Assembly (NCBI RefSeq): GCF_017498545.1
Contig: NZ_CP071793.1
Span: 9,976,256 to 10,040,255 of the forward strand
Reading direction: 5' to 3'
DNA: 64,000 bases
DNA from: Sulfidibacter corallicola
GTDB taxonomy: Bacteria; Acidobacteriota; Holophagae; Acanthopleuribacterales; Acanthopleuribacteraceae
Within the stretch, counting starts at the first letter, position 1. Each line of letters begins with the position of its first letter. Made by a program: the position numbers and the translations under genes. The notes below the pieces were generated by a model. It was not told the origin of the DNA, searched no databases, and was given only the letters and a program-made list of their open reading frames with translations. This document shows, one piece after another, positions 18,293 through 27,955 of this stretch.

Positions 18293-19180
18293 TTCAAGCA
18301 AGTGCGCAAAGGACGCGGAGGATCAGCCGCGGGCATGCCTGACGGACCGTCCTTGGTCCCCTTCCTGTTTGCCATCGATGGAGAAACGGGTCTCCCAGCC
18401 TGATTGCGTTGTCAAATGTTCCAATAAAGCGTTTAAAACAAAGACTTTATTCTTTCGCACGAGGAAGATCATCGGTCTTCGGAGGAGCCTGGTACGCGGA
18501 GCCCGAGAACGGCTTCAAAATTCGTGTCAAGCCGTGTGATTCGAGGACAGACATCTTCAAGCCAAAAAGGAAGGATTCCCTAAGGATTTGGTGCCTATTC
18601 CCCCCTGAGCCAATCCGTGGTTCGGGATTGCCCGACCGGGAAATCATTTCGGGCTGGACACGGCCCAGGAAAAGGGCACATATTACGAGGGATGTCCAGG
18701 ATCCACACAAAAAAACTTCATTTAGACGTCAATCTCCTATTTTTCTCCACAATTACTGCAAATTAGGAGATCAATATGTAGGCAGACAACCGAATCGTAC
18801 CCGAAAAGCAACCCCCTTTTCCGATCTGTAAGCGTACGACTCACCCACATGGTTCCGCCGGGTCAACCGCAGCCATATCGCTAGATACCCCGAGTCAAAA
18901 CAGATATTTCGGTCCTTAACCGCACCTATTAGAGCGCAGCATGTCAAAAATAGACCAAGTCCAACATTTTATAGCCGAAGACCGGACGGAGCAGCCATCT
19001 CCATCGGTACCCAAGCGATACTTGGACCCCCTCGGACCGCCCGGCAGGATGACGCGACAAAAGGACCAGTTTAAGGTCGACTGGAGCCGACGAGCGCACC
19101 TGTTCTCCCACGAAAAAGGCCGCCAAAAATCCCAAGATCTCGATTTTGGGGCTCGCCATGAAGTTGTAAGCGCGTTAGAA

Positions 19181-19196
19181 TGTGACTGATATCACA
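19181..19196. promoter_or_regulatory. Perfect CRP/FNR-family palindrome
   Basis: TGTGACTGATATCACA matches the CRP consensus TGTGA-N6-TCACA exactly. It lies about 315 bp upstream of the secreted protein gene at 19512. No CRP gene is in the window, so the cognate regulator is unknown. Confidence 0.6.
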
Positions 19197-19511
19197 CAGT
19201 TACCGCAACGACGCTTCCGTTTTCACCAAATAATCCACTTAAAGGAATTAGTACCCGATAAGTAAACTACGACTTCATGGAATTCCATCTGTTCCGGCAC
19301 CCAATCGATCGTCGCCACTACCTCAGCGACGCGGCGGATTGTTCGGTACCCCTGGCACGAGCTCGATTATCGGCTTGGTGATCCACACGCAAAACGGTCG
19401 TTCGTCACGGCATCGTTCGAGGCACTTCTCGAGCAGCCCACCGGATTTCGCGACCGGCCCACGCACCTGGCCCTTTTCCCTAGCGACCACCATGACATCA
19501 GGAGAGAGACG

Positions 19512-21326
19512 ATGAGGATTTTTAGCCGCAAAGTAACCACGAGCATACTGATAGGGATAGCCCTGCTCGCAGCAGGTCCCAATCTTACGGCCGCGGACGA
19601 TTTCGCCGAATTGGAAGCTGATTCCGTCGGCATGACTTGGAATCTTTTTGAAAACTACGACATGGTTTTTCTGACCGTCAGCGGGCCGAACTTCTTCGAA
19701 GCGGAATATACCTTCGAACGCGGTGAACTCCCCAGCATCAATCTTTACGACGAGCGCGGCAACCTCTTGGAAGACGGCGTTTATTCCTACCAGTTGACGG
19801 CCTACCGCCTCAACAGCAGCCGGGTCTTCGACATCCTCGCACGGGTCCGCCAGAGCGGAGACCCCGAAGAAATGCGCCTGGCCCTGCGTACCTTTGGCGA
19901 TCCGAGCTCGGTCGAAGTTCAATCGGGCACCTTCGCCATCGCCGATCGGGTCCCCTTCTCCCCTTATGATAACGAGACCACCGACCAGGACCAGCTCTCT
20001 CGCGCCAATGTGGTTCCCACCGACCAGGTCATTCAAGGCAGTGAATGCGTCGGGCTCGATTGCGTCAACGGCGAAAGCTTCGGATTCGACACCCTTCGAT
20101 TGAAGGAAAACAACCTGCGCATCCACTTCCAGGATACCTCGAACTCCGCCAGCTTCCCGTCCGTCGATTGGCGCATCCTCGCCAACGAAACCACCAACGG
20201 CGGTGCCAACCTGTTCGCCATCGAGAACGCCGACGCCGGCACCCGCATCATGACCCTGCGCTCCGGCGCGGGCAACAACGCGATTTACGTGGACGATGCC
20301 GGTGACGTGGGCCTCAACACCTCCAATCCGATCGTGGAACTTCATGTGGCCGACGGTGACACCCCCACCCTGCGGTTGGAACAGACCGGCGCCAGCGGTT
20401 TCACCCCCCAGGCATGGGATGTGGCCAGTAACGAAACGAACTTCTTCATTCGCGACGTGACCAACGGCAGCGAATTGCCCTTCCGCATTCGCCCCGGCGC
20501 CGACGACAGCGCCATCGACATCCAGGCAAACAACCAAATTGGTTTTGGTACCAGCAGTCCCAACGCCTACCTGCATGCCAGAACAACGGCTGCCACCAAC
20601 TCCATGCTGAGACTCGAATCAACCGGTTTCCCCCAAGTCATCTTCGACAGCAATGACACCACGAATCCAATTACCTGGACCACGGGCATGAATGCCTCGG
20701 ACCAATCCTTCATCTTCGCGACAGGCGACCCCGCCTCACAGACCATATTCACGATCACCAAAGATGGCGACGCCACCCTTCTCGACGATCTGACCATCGA
20801 CTCGCTGATCGCCACCAACACCGTGTTCGCCAACAACGTCAGCTCCCCGCTGGCGACCATTTCGACGACCCTTACCGCCCAGACGATCAACGTCACCACC
20901 GTGACCGCCACCGGGACCGTCACCGCCGATAATTTCGTCGACTCCAGCCCGAGAGGCACGCCTCGCTTGGTGGAAACCAACTTCCTGCTCGACCAAATCG
21001 AAAACATGAATTTCTACACCTATTCGTCCGAAAACGGCGTCGCCTTCGCGCCGAACGCGGCGGAATTCAACAGCTTGTTCGGCAGCCCCACCGCCAACGA
21101 AAGCAAAGGTGGCATTTCCCTCCTCAACCTGGCCTCTTCCGCCATGGCCGGTGTCAAGGAACTGGCAGAGCAGAACAATGTCCTGACCCAGCAACTGACT
21201 GCTCGCGACAAGGAAATCGCATCCCTGCAAGATCACGCAGCCGACCTGGAAAAACGCCTGGCCGCCATCGAAGCGCTCCTGAGCGAGAACGGTACGGTCA
21301 AGAAATCAACCGTAAAAGCTGAATAG
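19512..21326 (+). CDS. Secreted fibre-like protein with C-terminal coiled coil
   Basis: A 604-residue exported protein. The N-terminus MRIFSRKVTTSILIGIALL, ending near LTAADD, is a signal peptide. The middle contains repeats such as NAIYVDDAGDVGLNTSNP and NQIGFGTSSPNAYLHA that resemble the beta-rich stem of phage tail-fibre and S74-type proteins. A segment after GTPRLVETNFLLDQIE resembles the region preceding an S74 intramolecular chaperone, but the catalytic Ser/Lys chaperone core was not recognised. The last 60 residues (LAEQNNVLTQQLTARDKEI...) form a predicted coiled coil, suggesting a trimeric rod. GGAGAGAG precedes the ATG. A cell-surface or secreted structural role is likely; the exact function is unknown. 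Confidence 0.75.
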   Translation: MRIFSRKVTTSILIGIALLAAGPNLTAADDFAELEADSVGMTWNLFENYDMVFLTVSGPNFFEAEYTFERGELPSINLYDERGNLLEDGVYSYQLTAYRLNSSRVFDILARVRQSGDPEEMRLALRTFGDPSSVEVQSGTFAIADRVPFSPYDNETTDQDQLSRANVVPTDQVIQGSECVGLDCVNGESFGFDTLRLKENNLRIHFQDTSNSASFPSVDWRILANETTNGGANLFAIENADAGTRIMTLRSGAGNNAIYVDDAGDVGLNTSNPIVELHVADGDTPTLRLEQTGASGFTPQAWDVASNETNFFIRDVTNGSELPFRIRPGADDSAIDIQANNQIGFGTSSPNAYLHARTTAATNSMLRLESTGFPQVIFDSNDTTNPITWTTGMNASDQSFIFATGDPASQTIFTITKDGDATLLDDLTIDSLIATNTVFANNVSSPLATISTTLTAQTINVTTVTATGTVTADNFVDSSPRGTPRLVETNFLLDQIENMNFYTYSSENGVAFAPNAAEFNSLFGSPTANESKGGISLLNLASSAMAGVKELAEQNNVLTQQLTARDKEIASLQDHAADLEKRLAAIEALLSENGTVKKSTVKAE

Positions 21327-21347
21327 TCCTCAGCAGACGGGTGCCTG

Positions 21348-21379
21348 GCGCCATCCACCTTCAATCGGGTGGGTGGCGC
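21348..21379 (+). terminator. Possible terminator hairpin
   Basis: GCGCCATCCACC and GGTGGGTGGCGC form a 12-bp stem with one G-U pair, about 20 bp after the stop codon of the fibre-like gene. The U-tract is poor, so intrinsic termination is uncertain. Confidence 0.4.
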
Positions 21380-21446
21380 TTCGCCTCGTTTAGCCCGCAT
21401 TTTTCACGAGGGTTCATCGGAGCTCCGCGCGAGCGGGGCGATGCAG

Positions 21447-21705
21447 AGTAGCCCGCATGTGCGTAAGAGACGTAAAGCCCTTCTCAACCAATCGAAGCGA
21501 CTTAGCATAAATTGAAATCGATCATCGAGAGCTAGAGGCTCGACTTATTAGCTTCGCTCTTTTACCACTCGATCTTGCGAAGCGCGGATCGCTTCGATGT
21601 GTCGGGCCAGCGGCCTTACCGGCCCTGCCCAACTTACCTGGCATGACGAATCTCTCGGCATTCGGGCACTCCGAGCCGGTTTGTTTCATCAGGGAACGTA
21701 TGAGA
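21447..21705. repeat. R1 dispersed repeat (locus 2, inverted)
   Basis: In the opposite orientation to locus 1, this stretch shows GTGCGTAAGAGACGTAAAGC, CAACCAATCGAAGCGACT, AATCGATCATCGAGAG, CTTCGCTCTTTTACCA, CGATCTTGCGAAGC and then the second module GACGAATCTCTCGGCATTCG. One copy only. It fills most of the gap (21327-21713) between the fibre-like gene and the convergent DUF4390-like gene. Confidence 0.8.
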
Positions 21706-21713
21706 CCTGGAGG

Positions 21714-22370
21714 CTAAGGGCGGGTGATGGGAACCCGCCAGGTGAAGGTCAACAACGGTTTGCGTTTCACCGATGTGGCCACCATCAGATTGATCAAACG
21801 GGCGCTCAGTCCGGGACCCGTCTGGCCGGCCTCGCCTTCCCTGCGCACCGAGCCCGTTCCGTCGTTTTGAACGCCATCCGGCGCCCTACCCCCTGCGCCG
21901 GACAACCAGAGTTGCGCACTGCTCTGTTCGTTCACGGAAAAGGGCACCACCTCCAGGCGGATCCGTGCCCGTGCGTGACTCGGCAAAACGCCCGACATTT
22001 CGGGCAGAACGTACATCGGCCAGGCACGCCACCAGGCCTTGAGTTCGTCCAAGTCGTCGAACATGTGCTTCTGCACCTGGCCGCTCATGTCCAACGCGGT
22101 CACCAGCAGTTGCTCGTCCCATAGTTCATAGCGAATATCGACCCGGGCGCCGCCGCGTTGTAGCCGACCCGCATCATCGCGCGTTTCCACCAGGATCAGC
22201 AGCGAGGTAGTCAGGCCCGACATCAGATTCTCGCGCACCTCGTCCTCTTCGAAGAGACTGTCGGGTAGATGGGCCACCACCCGAGCATCCGCCACCAGGT
22301 TCACCCGAGCCTCGACGGTGGGCGCAGGACGCACGCTCCAGAGGGAAATCAGCAACAACACGAGATTCAC
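21714..22370 (-). CDS. DUF4390-like protein of unknown function
   Basis: A 218-residue protein with an N-terminal hydrophobic export signal (VNLVLLLISLWSVRPAP). The body has the pattern of the DUF4390 family: LVADARVVAHLPDSLFEEDEVRENL, GLTTSLLILVE, then YELWDEQLLVTAL and a VPFSVNE-like end. Identification as DUF4390 is by eye and moderate. A GTG start at 22370 is chosen because GGGGAGGGGG lies just upstream and it falls 14 bp after the stop of the upstream barrel gene; a longer frame with an Arg-rich start overlaps that gene and is rejected. The pair is probably co-transcribed and acts in the envelope. Confidence 0.7.
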   Translation of the reverse strand: MNLVLLLISLWSVRPAPTVEARVNLVADARVVAHLPDSLFEEDEVRENLMSGLTTSLLILVETRDDAGRLQRGGARVDIRYELWDEQLLVTALDMSGQVQKHMFDDLDELKAWWRAWPMYVLPEMSGVLPSHARARIRLEVVPFSVNEQSSAQLWLSGAGGRAPDGVQNDGTGSVRREGEAGQTGPGLSARLINLMVATSVKRKPLLTFTWRVPITRP

Positions 22371-22384
22371 GCCGCCCCCTCCCC

Positions 22385-23731
22385 TCAGTCGTCCCAGGTG
22401 TAGTACACACCCAGGCCGAATACGCCCCAACTGTTGCGGAACTGGACCTGGGTATCGAGCCGATAGGACCGGTAGGAGGTTTCGCCGACATCGAAATCGC
22501 TGTGCACGCTTTCGGCGGAAAACAAGGCATCGAAGCGAAGATCGCCGTATTTGCGTGTCCGCTGGTTGCCCCACAGATCGTAGGAATAGCCGAATTCAGC
22601 CGTCAGCCCCGAGAGCACTTCATTGGCGCTTTCGCTCTCTTCGATCTCGTCGACGAGGCGGTTTTCTTCGAAAAGCTGCGTTCGCAAAAGGCGATCGTAT
22701 TCGCTTCTGGACCAACGAAATTCACCGGCCCAACGCAGGACGTGCCGTTGGCGCCAGGGAATCTGTTTCTGATAACGGGACCACACCTTGTACTCGATGC
22801 GCTCGTCGCTGGTCCACAGGAGTTCGCGTTCCTGGAAGAAGTCGGTGGTTTCGAGCTTGAAGGAGAAACTCTCGATGCGGTTGCGACGCACATCCAAAAA
22901 GAAGGACTCGCCCTGGGTGGGGGCGAAGTTGTCGTCGGTCGTATCGTAATGCCAGGCCAGGGACAGGGTTTCCTGGTCCCCGTTGGGAAACGAGCGCTGC
23001 TGGGATTCGACGGTTTGAAAGAGGGTGTCCGACGCGTCCTGATCGGAATCGGTCAGCGAGGCACGCACTTTGAGAAAGTGATTCCCCTTGAGCGGCGCGC
23101 TGACCGTGAGCACCGGAGAAATCCGGAACCCGCTGAACAAGTTGAAGTTGAGGACCTCTACCGCATGATCGTCGAAGTACAACAATTGAAAGTCGAAAAA
23201 GACATGGCGCCGGAAGAGGTTGTAGTGGGAGTAACCCAGGGCGTAGCTCTCCTGACGGGACCTGCTGGCATCGGACCAGCGCCAATCCGGGGAGACGGTG
23301 GCATAAAGCAGGTTGTGGGCGCCGAAAAACCAACGCCCACCCAAGGTGGTGATGTCGTACGTTTGATCGGGAGCCTCACCCTGGAAATGTCGGAACTCCG
23401 TGCGGGCCTGGAGAAACAGGGATCGCGTTTCCTGAAGGTGAATCACCAGCCGGTAGGTGCCGCGTTTGCTGCCCCGTTCCAATTGAAAGCGCGACTCCAA
23501 CACGAAGGGCAAGCGGTTGATGCGCTGGCCGGCGGATTTGAGCTGGCTTTCGGTATAGGCCTGGCCTTCGCGCAGCAGCGACTCGGCCAGAATGACCCCT
23601 TCGGGCACGCGACCCCGGCTCTGGATTTCGATCTGCTCGATGAAAAACGTCGGCTGATCGGCTTCCGGAGCCTTGAGCGGCCATGAGTCAAAGGGCCATC
23701 CGCACAGAATGGTGAACAGGATCAGGGTCAT
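22385..23731 (-). CDS. Small Omp85-type outer-membrane protein (one POTRA plus barrel)
   Basis: A 448-residue exported protein. After a signal peptide (MTLILFTILCGWPF...) comes one POTRA-like domain, IEQIEIQSRGRVPEGVILAE through TYRLVIHLQETR, at residues about 28-110. The rest alternates aromatic and polar residues as in an outer-membrane beta-barrel and ends in GLGVYYTWDD. The architecture resembles a minimal Omp85/BamA-like protein with far fewer POTRAs than BamA. GAGAGGAAGG precedes the ATG. It is paralogous to the protein encoded at 24075-25490 and is followed by the DUF4390-like gene. A role in protein or lipid export is possible, but its substrate is unknown. Confidence 0.78.
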   Translation of the reverse strand: MTLILFTILCGWPFDSWPLKAPEADQPTFFIEQIEIQSRGRVPEGVILAESLLREGQAYTESQLKSAGQRINRLPFVLESRFQLERGSKRGTYRLVIHLQETRSLFLQARTEFRHFQGEAPDQTYDITTLGGRWFFGAHNLLYATVSPDWRWSDASRSRQESYALGYSHYNLFRRHVFFDFQLLYFDDHAVEVLNFNLFSGFRISPVLTVSAPLKGNHFLKVRASLTDSDQDASDTLFQTVESQQRSFPNGDQETLSLAWHYDTTDDNFAPTQGESFFLDVRRNRIESFSFKLETTDFFQERELLWTSDERIEYKVWSRYQKQIPWRQRHVLRWAGEFRWSRSEYDRLLRTQLFEENRLVDEIEESESANEVLSGLTAEFGYSYDLWGNQRTRKYGDLRFDALFSAESVHSDFDVGETSYRSYRLDTQVQFRNSWGVFGLGVYYTWDD

Positions 23732-24074
23732 TGCCTTCCTCTCGGCGGCATTAGTACCACAAAGTCGCAGCCCTCGGCGAGGGTGTTGGCTGCAGGCGGG
23801 AAACGAAACGCCCCGAAGTGGCGCCCCCATCGCGTGCAAAGGAACTTCGCTACGTCAGCCCTCGAGGCTTCGCAGCTTGGATGGCGCAGATTCGTTCATC
23901 TGTGTGGCTTACCGACCCTGACGAACGAAACGGGCCACACCGGCTCGGCCCGACGGATCTCGCGACATGCGGACCCATCCATCGAGCGACCCGGCCACCG
24001 GCTCCCCGGATCGGAAAGCCGGCAACCTGGCGGACGGGCCCTCGCCGGGCCCGTCCGGTTTTCGCGAACGCATC
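23732..24074. other. Intergenic spacer between the two barrel genes
   Basis: About 340 bp. No gene, repeat or terminator recognised. It presumably contains the promoter of the second barrel gene. Confidence 0.5.
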
Positions 24075-25490
24075 TCAGTCGAACTCCCAAGTGAGTCCCA
24101 ATCCGAATCGCCCCCAGGCGGTGCGGTAATCGAGATCCACCTCGAGCCCAAAGGCATCGTCGTCCGAGAAGGAGAAGAAATCGTAGGAGTTCGGGTAATC
24201 CGGCGTGTCCCACACCGTTTCGTCGTCGAATTCATAGCGTCTTGCCAGGAACCCGGTCCCCAAGCGCAGCTCCCCGGCGCGTTTGGCCCGCATGCCCCGG
24301 AAGAAGTCATAAGACCAGCCCGCACGGAGATCGTAGACGGTGCTTTCATCGACATGGGTTCCGTAACCGACAACCGTCCGGAACTCACCGCCTGGATCGA
24401 AACGGGTTCCTTCGAACCCACCGGTCTGCTCCAATCGGTTTCGCGAGGCGGCGCCACCGAAATGGAACACGTGCCCGGGGCGCGGGTTGATGAAGTGCAT
24501 CGCCTTCACGTCGTAGTTGCGCACGTCGCCTTCGCGCGAGAAGGCCGGGCGGGTACTGCCATCGACCAGGGGAATGGCCTCCGAATCGGTGTCCCGATCG
24601 CCGAAGGCGGCGCCCGCGGAAATGCGCCAACCGCGGCTCGGTGCGAAGTCGCTATCGGTGGTGTCGTAATGCCAGCCGAGGCCAAAGCGCTGACTGGTGA
24701 CCTCGGTTTCGTAGAGCCGATCCGGATCGAGCGTGTCCAAACCGAACGTGATATTGGTTTTGGAGGTCGCCTCGCGACGTGTGGCGGTCAATGTGACGTA
24801 ATGATCGCCACCCAGCGCATAGCGCAGCCCGAGATTGGGAATGATTTCGCGCTCGTCCTCGCTCCTCCGGTTGGGACCGGTGAGGAACGAATAACCGAAA
24901 GTATCGTCCTTGAGGGCCAGGACTTCCAGGGTCAGCCGCAATTTCCCGCGCAGCAGGCCGTTGTGGCGGTATCCCGCGCGGATCGAAGTGCGGTCCGAGA
25001 AATCGTCGTTGTCACTCCAGGCCCAGCTCGGATTGAATTGGGTGTAGACCTCCTGAGCACCGCCGAAAAAGTAGCGGGCCCCCAGATTGGCCTGGTCGTT
25101 GGAACTGCTGTCGTCGTAATCCGACCCGTCGAACACGTCGGTCTGGGCCCGCACCCAATAGAGCCGGGCATCGCGGGTACGCAACACCAGGGTGAAACGA
25201 CCGTCCTCACCGGCGGGTTCCAGCTCGTACTCGGCTTCCAGCACCGCATCCAGACGATTGATCCGGCGCCGGGCGCGTTCCAGGTCCTTTTTGCTGTAGC
25301 GCGCGCCCTCTACCAATTGCGATTCCGCCAGGATGTAGCCGGGCCGAATCCGTCCGCTGGTCTCCACGCGAATGGCTTGAATCCAGAACTCGTCATCGGA
25401 TCCGGGATCGGCTTCCCGAGGCGGCGCTCCCGCTGGGGAGAAGCCAAAACTCACCAAGAAACCCAAAAATAGTGCAAGCGTTCGGATCAT
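24075..25490 (-). CDS. Small Omp85-type outer-membrane protein, paralogue
   Basis: A 471-residue exported protein beginning MIRTLALFLGFLVSFGFSPA, a signal peptide. A single POTRA-like domain follows (FWIQAIRVETSGRIRPGYIL, ARRRINRLDAVLEAEYEL, GRFTLVLRTRDARLYWV), then a long beta-barrel region with a C-terminus of the type GLGLTWEFD, ending in an aromatic as in Bam substrates. Domain order and the phrase RIRPGYILAESQLVEGARYS mirror the neighbour encoded at 22385-23731, so the two probably arose by tandem duplication. The start at 25490 has TGGAGTG upstream; a 33-codon upstream extension lacks a signal peptide and is rejected. Confidence 0.78.
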   Translation of the reverse strand: MIRTLALFLGFLVSFGFSPAGAPPREADPGSDDEFWIQAIRVETSGRIRPGYILAESQLVEGARYSKKDLERARRRINRLDAVLEAEYELEPAGEDGRFTLVLRTRDARLYWVRAQTDVFDGSDYDDSSSNDQANLGARYFFGGAQEVYTQFNPSWAWSDNDDFSDRTSIRAGYRHNGLLRGKLRLTLEVLALKDDTFGYSFLTGPNRRSEDEREIIPNLGLRYALGGDHYVTLTATRREATSKTNITFGLDTLDPDRLYETEVTSQRFGLGWHYDTTDSDFAPSRGWRISAGAAFGDRDTDSEAIPLVDGSTRPAFSREGDVRNYDVKAMHFINPRPGHVFHFGGAASRNRLEQTGGFEGTRFDPGGEFRTVVGYGTHVDESTVYDLRAGWSYDFFRGMRAKRAGELRLGTGFLARRYEFDDETVWDTPDYPNSYDFFSFSDDDAFGLEVDLDYRTAWGRFGLGLTWEFD

Positions 25491-26275
25491 AAAACACTCC
25501 ATTCTCGACCTTCGTTTCATCACCCGCGAACCGGGACATCTCCAGTCGGCAGGCGCCACGCAAACGGGGTCGGCAACATATCGAGTCATCGTGGTTCACC
25601 TCGCGGCGATCCCCATCAAAAAAGCCGTATCCGGGCGGACTCACGCAATGTGAGAAACCGATTCGGGGTGCCCGGATACGGGAGCCATGAACGGAGATTG
25701 CCGGGAGGAGAAGACAAGTCACCAAGGTGACGGCCTGTGCCTAGGGCAAGATGACTGCCAGCCGCGCGAGCATTCGCACCCATCCAGACGCACAAGTTAA
25801 CCCTCTATTTTTCAAATAATTACAAGACCCACTCTAAAACCGGAGAACGATCGGGTCTCGACGAATTCTCTTTGCAGTGGATGTTTGTATGATTATTCAG
25901 ACGAATTTTGTATGAATTTTCGAGACCGCTCGGGTATTCGAGGGGGCCAATAATTTTGGTGGCCGTTCCACATGAGGTTCGAAGTCGGGTGACCCGATCC
26001 GTCGCCGCGGTCGGCGGGTTGAATCGATACCGAACGAGCGGACCGGATCCTCAGAAGCCAAGGCCCGAATTCCAGGTCCAAAGCAGTGGCACAGGCGGCC
26101 TCATCTCCCCTAAAATGGGAGCATCTTCGAGATCCCACATCGGGGTCACCCATCATGGGGGGCGGCTCGGGCAGAGCCATTGGCGCGACAACGGGAATCG
26201 CTGCGGATTCAATCGATCGATCTACGTCATCACGAGCAGCCATCGTCCATCACATTTCGAACCGGAGCACTTTTT
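25491..26275. other. Intergenic region between divergent genes
   Basis: About 790 bp between the barrel gene and cystathionine beta-synthase. No gene seen. An A+T-rich patch at about 25790-25920 is a plausible place for promoters of both. Confidence 0.5.
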
Positions 26276-27643
26276 ATGATTCATGACAACATTCTTTCTC
26301 TGATCGGCAATACGCCGCTCGTGCACATCAAGAACATCGATACCGGGCCCTGCGAGCTGTACGTCAAACTCGAAAGCCAAAACCCGGGTGGATCCATCAA
26401 GGACCGCATCGGCCTGGTCATGATCGAAGCGGCGGAGCGCGAGGGCAAGATCAAACCGGGGGGCACCATCATCGAGGCCACCGCGGGCAACACGGGTCTC
26501 GGCCTGGCCCTGGTCGCGGCCCAGAAAGGGTACAAACTCAAAGTGGTGGTACCCGACAAAATGAGTAAGGAAAAGATCGGCCACCTGCGCGCGATGGGTG
26601 CCGAAGTGGTCCTGACCCGGTCAGACGTCCAGAAGGGCCATCCCGAGTATTACCAGGATTTGGCTGAAAAACTCGATGCAGAAACCGAAAACTCCTTTTA
26701 CATCAACCAGTTCGCCAATCCACACAACCCCAACGCCCACGAGAACTGGACGGCCAAGGAAATTTGGGACCAAATGGATCACTCGCTCGACGCGGTAGTC
26801 GTCGGCGTCGGTACCAGCGGCACCTTGACCGGCCTGAGCCGGTTCTTCGCCCGCGAAGCGTCGCACGTGGAGTTGGTCATCGCCGATCCGGTGGGCTCGA
26901 TTCTCACCGAATACGTGACCACGGGCCACCTGAAAAAGGCCGGGAGCTGGATGATCGAAGGTATCGGCGAAGATTTCATTCCGCCCATCGCCGACCTGTC
27001 GCGGGTCAAGTCGGCCTTTTCGGTGTCCGACCGTGAAGCCTTTTTGGCCGCGCGGGAGCTGCTGGAGAAGGAAGGCATTTTCGGCGGCTCCTCCACGGGC
27101 GCGCTGCTCCACGCGGCCCTGACCTGGTGCCGCAAGCAGACCGAACCCAAACGCGTGGTGACCTTCTGCTGCGACAACGGCAACAAGTACCTTTCAAAGA
27201 TGTACAACAACTTCTGGATGCACGACCAGGGTTTGATGGAACGCAAGCAGTTCGGCGATTTGCGCGACATCATCGGACGCCTGCACGACGAACGCGCCAC
27301 GGTGACCATCAGTCCCGACGAGCCACTCTCGACAGCCCACAAACGCATGATCCTGCACGAGATTTCGCAGTTGCCGGTTCTGGAAGAAAACAAGCTGGTG
27401 GGCATCTTGGACGAGTCGGACCTGTTGCTGGCGGTGGTGCACGATCCCGGTGCGTTCGGTAAACCGGTCAAGGACCACATGGTGACGGATCTGAAATGGG
27501 TCCCGACCACGGCCACCATCGACGATTTGATGCCCATGTTCCGCAAAGGGCACGTGGCGATCGTGCGCGACGAAGAGGACCGCTTCTGGGGCATGATCAC
27601 CCAGATCGATCTGATCAACTACCTGCGCCGCAAGTACTCCTGA
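26276..27643 (+). CDS. cbs: Cystathionine beta-synthase (PLP domain plus CBS pair)
   Basis: A 455-residue PLP enzyme that condenses serine (or O-acetylserine) with homocysteine to cystathionine. The Schiff-base Lys is K42 in NPGGSIKDRIG, the asparagine loop EATAGNTGLG follows, and the phosphate loop is GVGTSGTLTG. The last 130 residues carry two CBS modules (VTISPDEPLSTAHKRM... and DHMVTDLKWVPTTATIDDL), as in full-length enzymes rather than in O-acetylserine sulfhydrylases. CGGAGC precedes the ATG at 26276. No partner gamma-lyase is in the window. Confidence 0.93.
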   Translation: MIHDNILSLIGNTPLVHIKNIDTGPCELYVKLESQNPGGSIKDRIGLVMIEAAEREGKIKPGGTIIEATAGNTGLGLALVAAQKGYKLKVVVPDKMSKEKIGHLRAMGAEVVLTRSDVQKGHPEYYQDLAEKLDAETENSFYINQFANPHNPNAHENWTAKEIWDQMDHSLDAVVVGVGTSGTLTGLSRFFAREASHVELVIADPVGSILTEYVTTGHLKKAGSWMIEGIGEDFIPPIADLSRVKSAFSVSDREAFLAARELLEKEGIFGGSSTGALLHAALTWCRKQTEPKRVVTFCCDNGNKYLSKMYNNFWMHDQGLMERKQFGDLRDIIGRLHDERATVTISPDEPLSTAHKRMILHEISQLPVLEENKLVGILDESDLLLAVVHDPGAFGKPVKDHMVTDLKWVPTTATIDDLMPMFRKGHVAIVRDEEDRFWGMITQIDLINYLRRKYS

Positions 27644-27955
27644 GTTCGGCGGCCGCAGCGCCATCCGGTTTCTGCCGATGCCCGCCGGATCACGCGATTC
27701 GGGCGGGCATCGACGCCCGTGAACCGAGCACGATGGACGTGGCCTGATGGGGAATGAACGACCGGCCTCCCGCGTTAGCTAGCCGCGAGCCCGAATGTCA
27801 TTTCCGCATGGGTGGTGTTCCGAACGAGAACCCAACCAAGAGCCAAGGATCGGTACTGAAAATCAAAAATTCGAAGTCACCGCGTTCCAGGGTGGTGTTT
27901 CGGCTACTCATCCGGCTTCTCGGTACCCACGATGCGCATCAATAAGGAGAGACAC
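27644..27955. other. Intergenic spacer
   Basis: About 310 bp. A hairpin pairing GATGCCCGCC with GGCGGGCATC (about 27676-27711) follows cbs but has no U-tract. Nothing else was seen. Confidence 0.4.

Larger units (their letters stand above)
17976..19511. other. Long intergenic region
   Basis: About 1.5 kb with no convincing gene. It holds one R2 repeat copy (about 18112-18292), a stretch of mixed composition with short frames lacking ribosome binding sites (one at 18409-18831, one at 18941-19189), and a perfect CRP-type palindrome at 19181-19196 upstream of the secreted fibre-like gene. The inverted pair CCCTCGCC (17990) / GGCGAGGG (18029) just after the TetR gene may help termination. Confidence 0.6.

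Noticed and set aside
18409..18831. 140-codon frame in the long spacer
   Set aside because: No ribosome site, atypical composition and no recognisable domain.
22502..23686. 394-codon plus-strand frame
   Set aside because: Antisense of the barrel gene, which has a signal peptide and a ribosome site.
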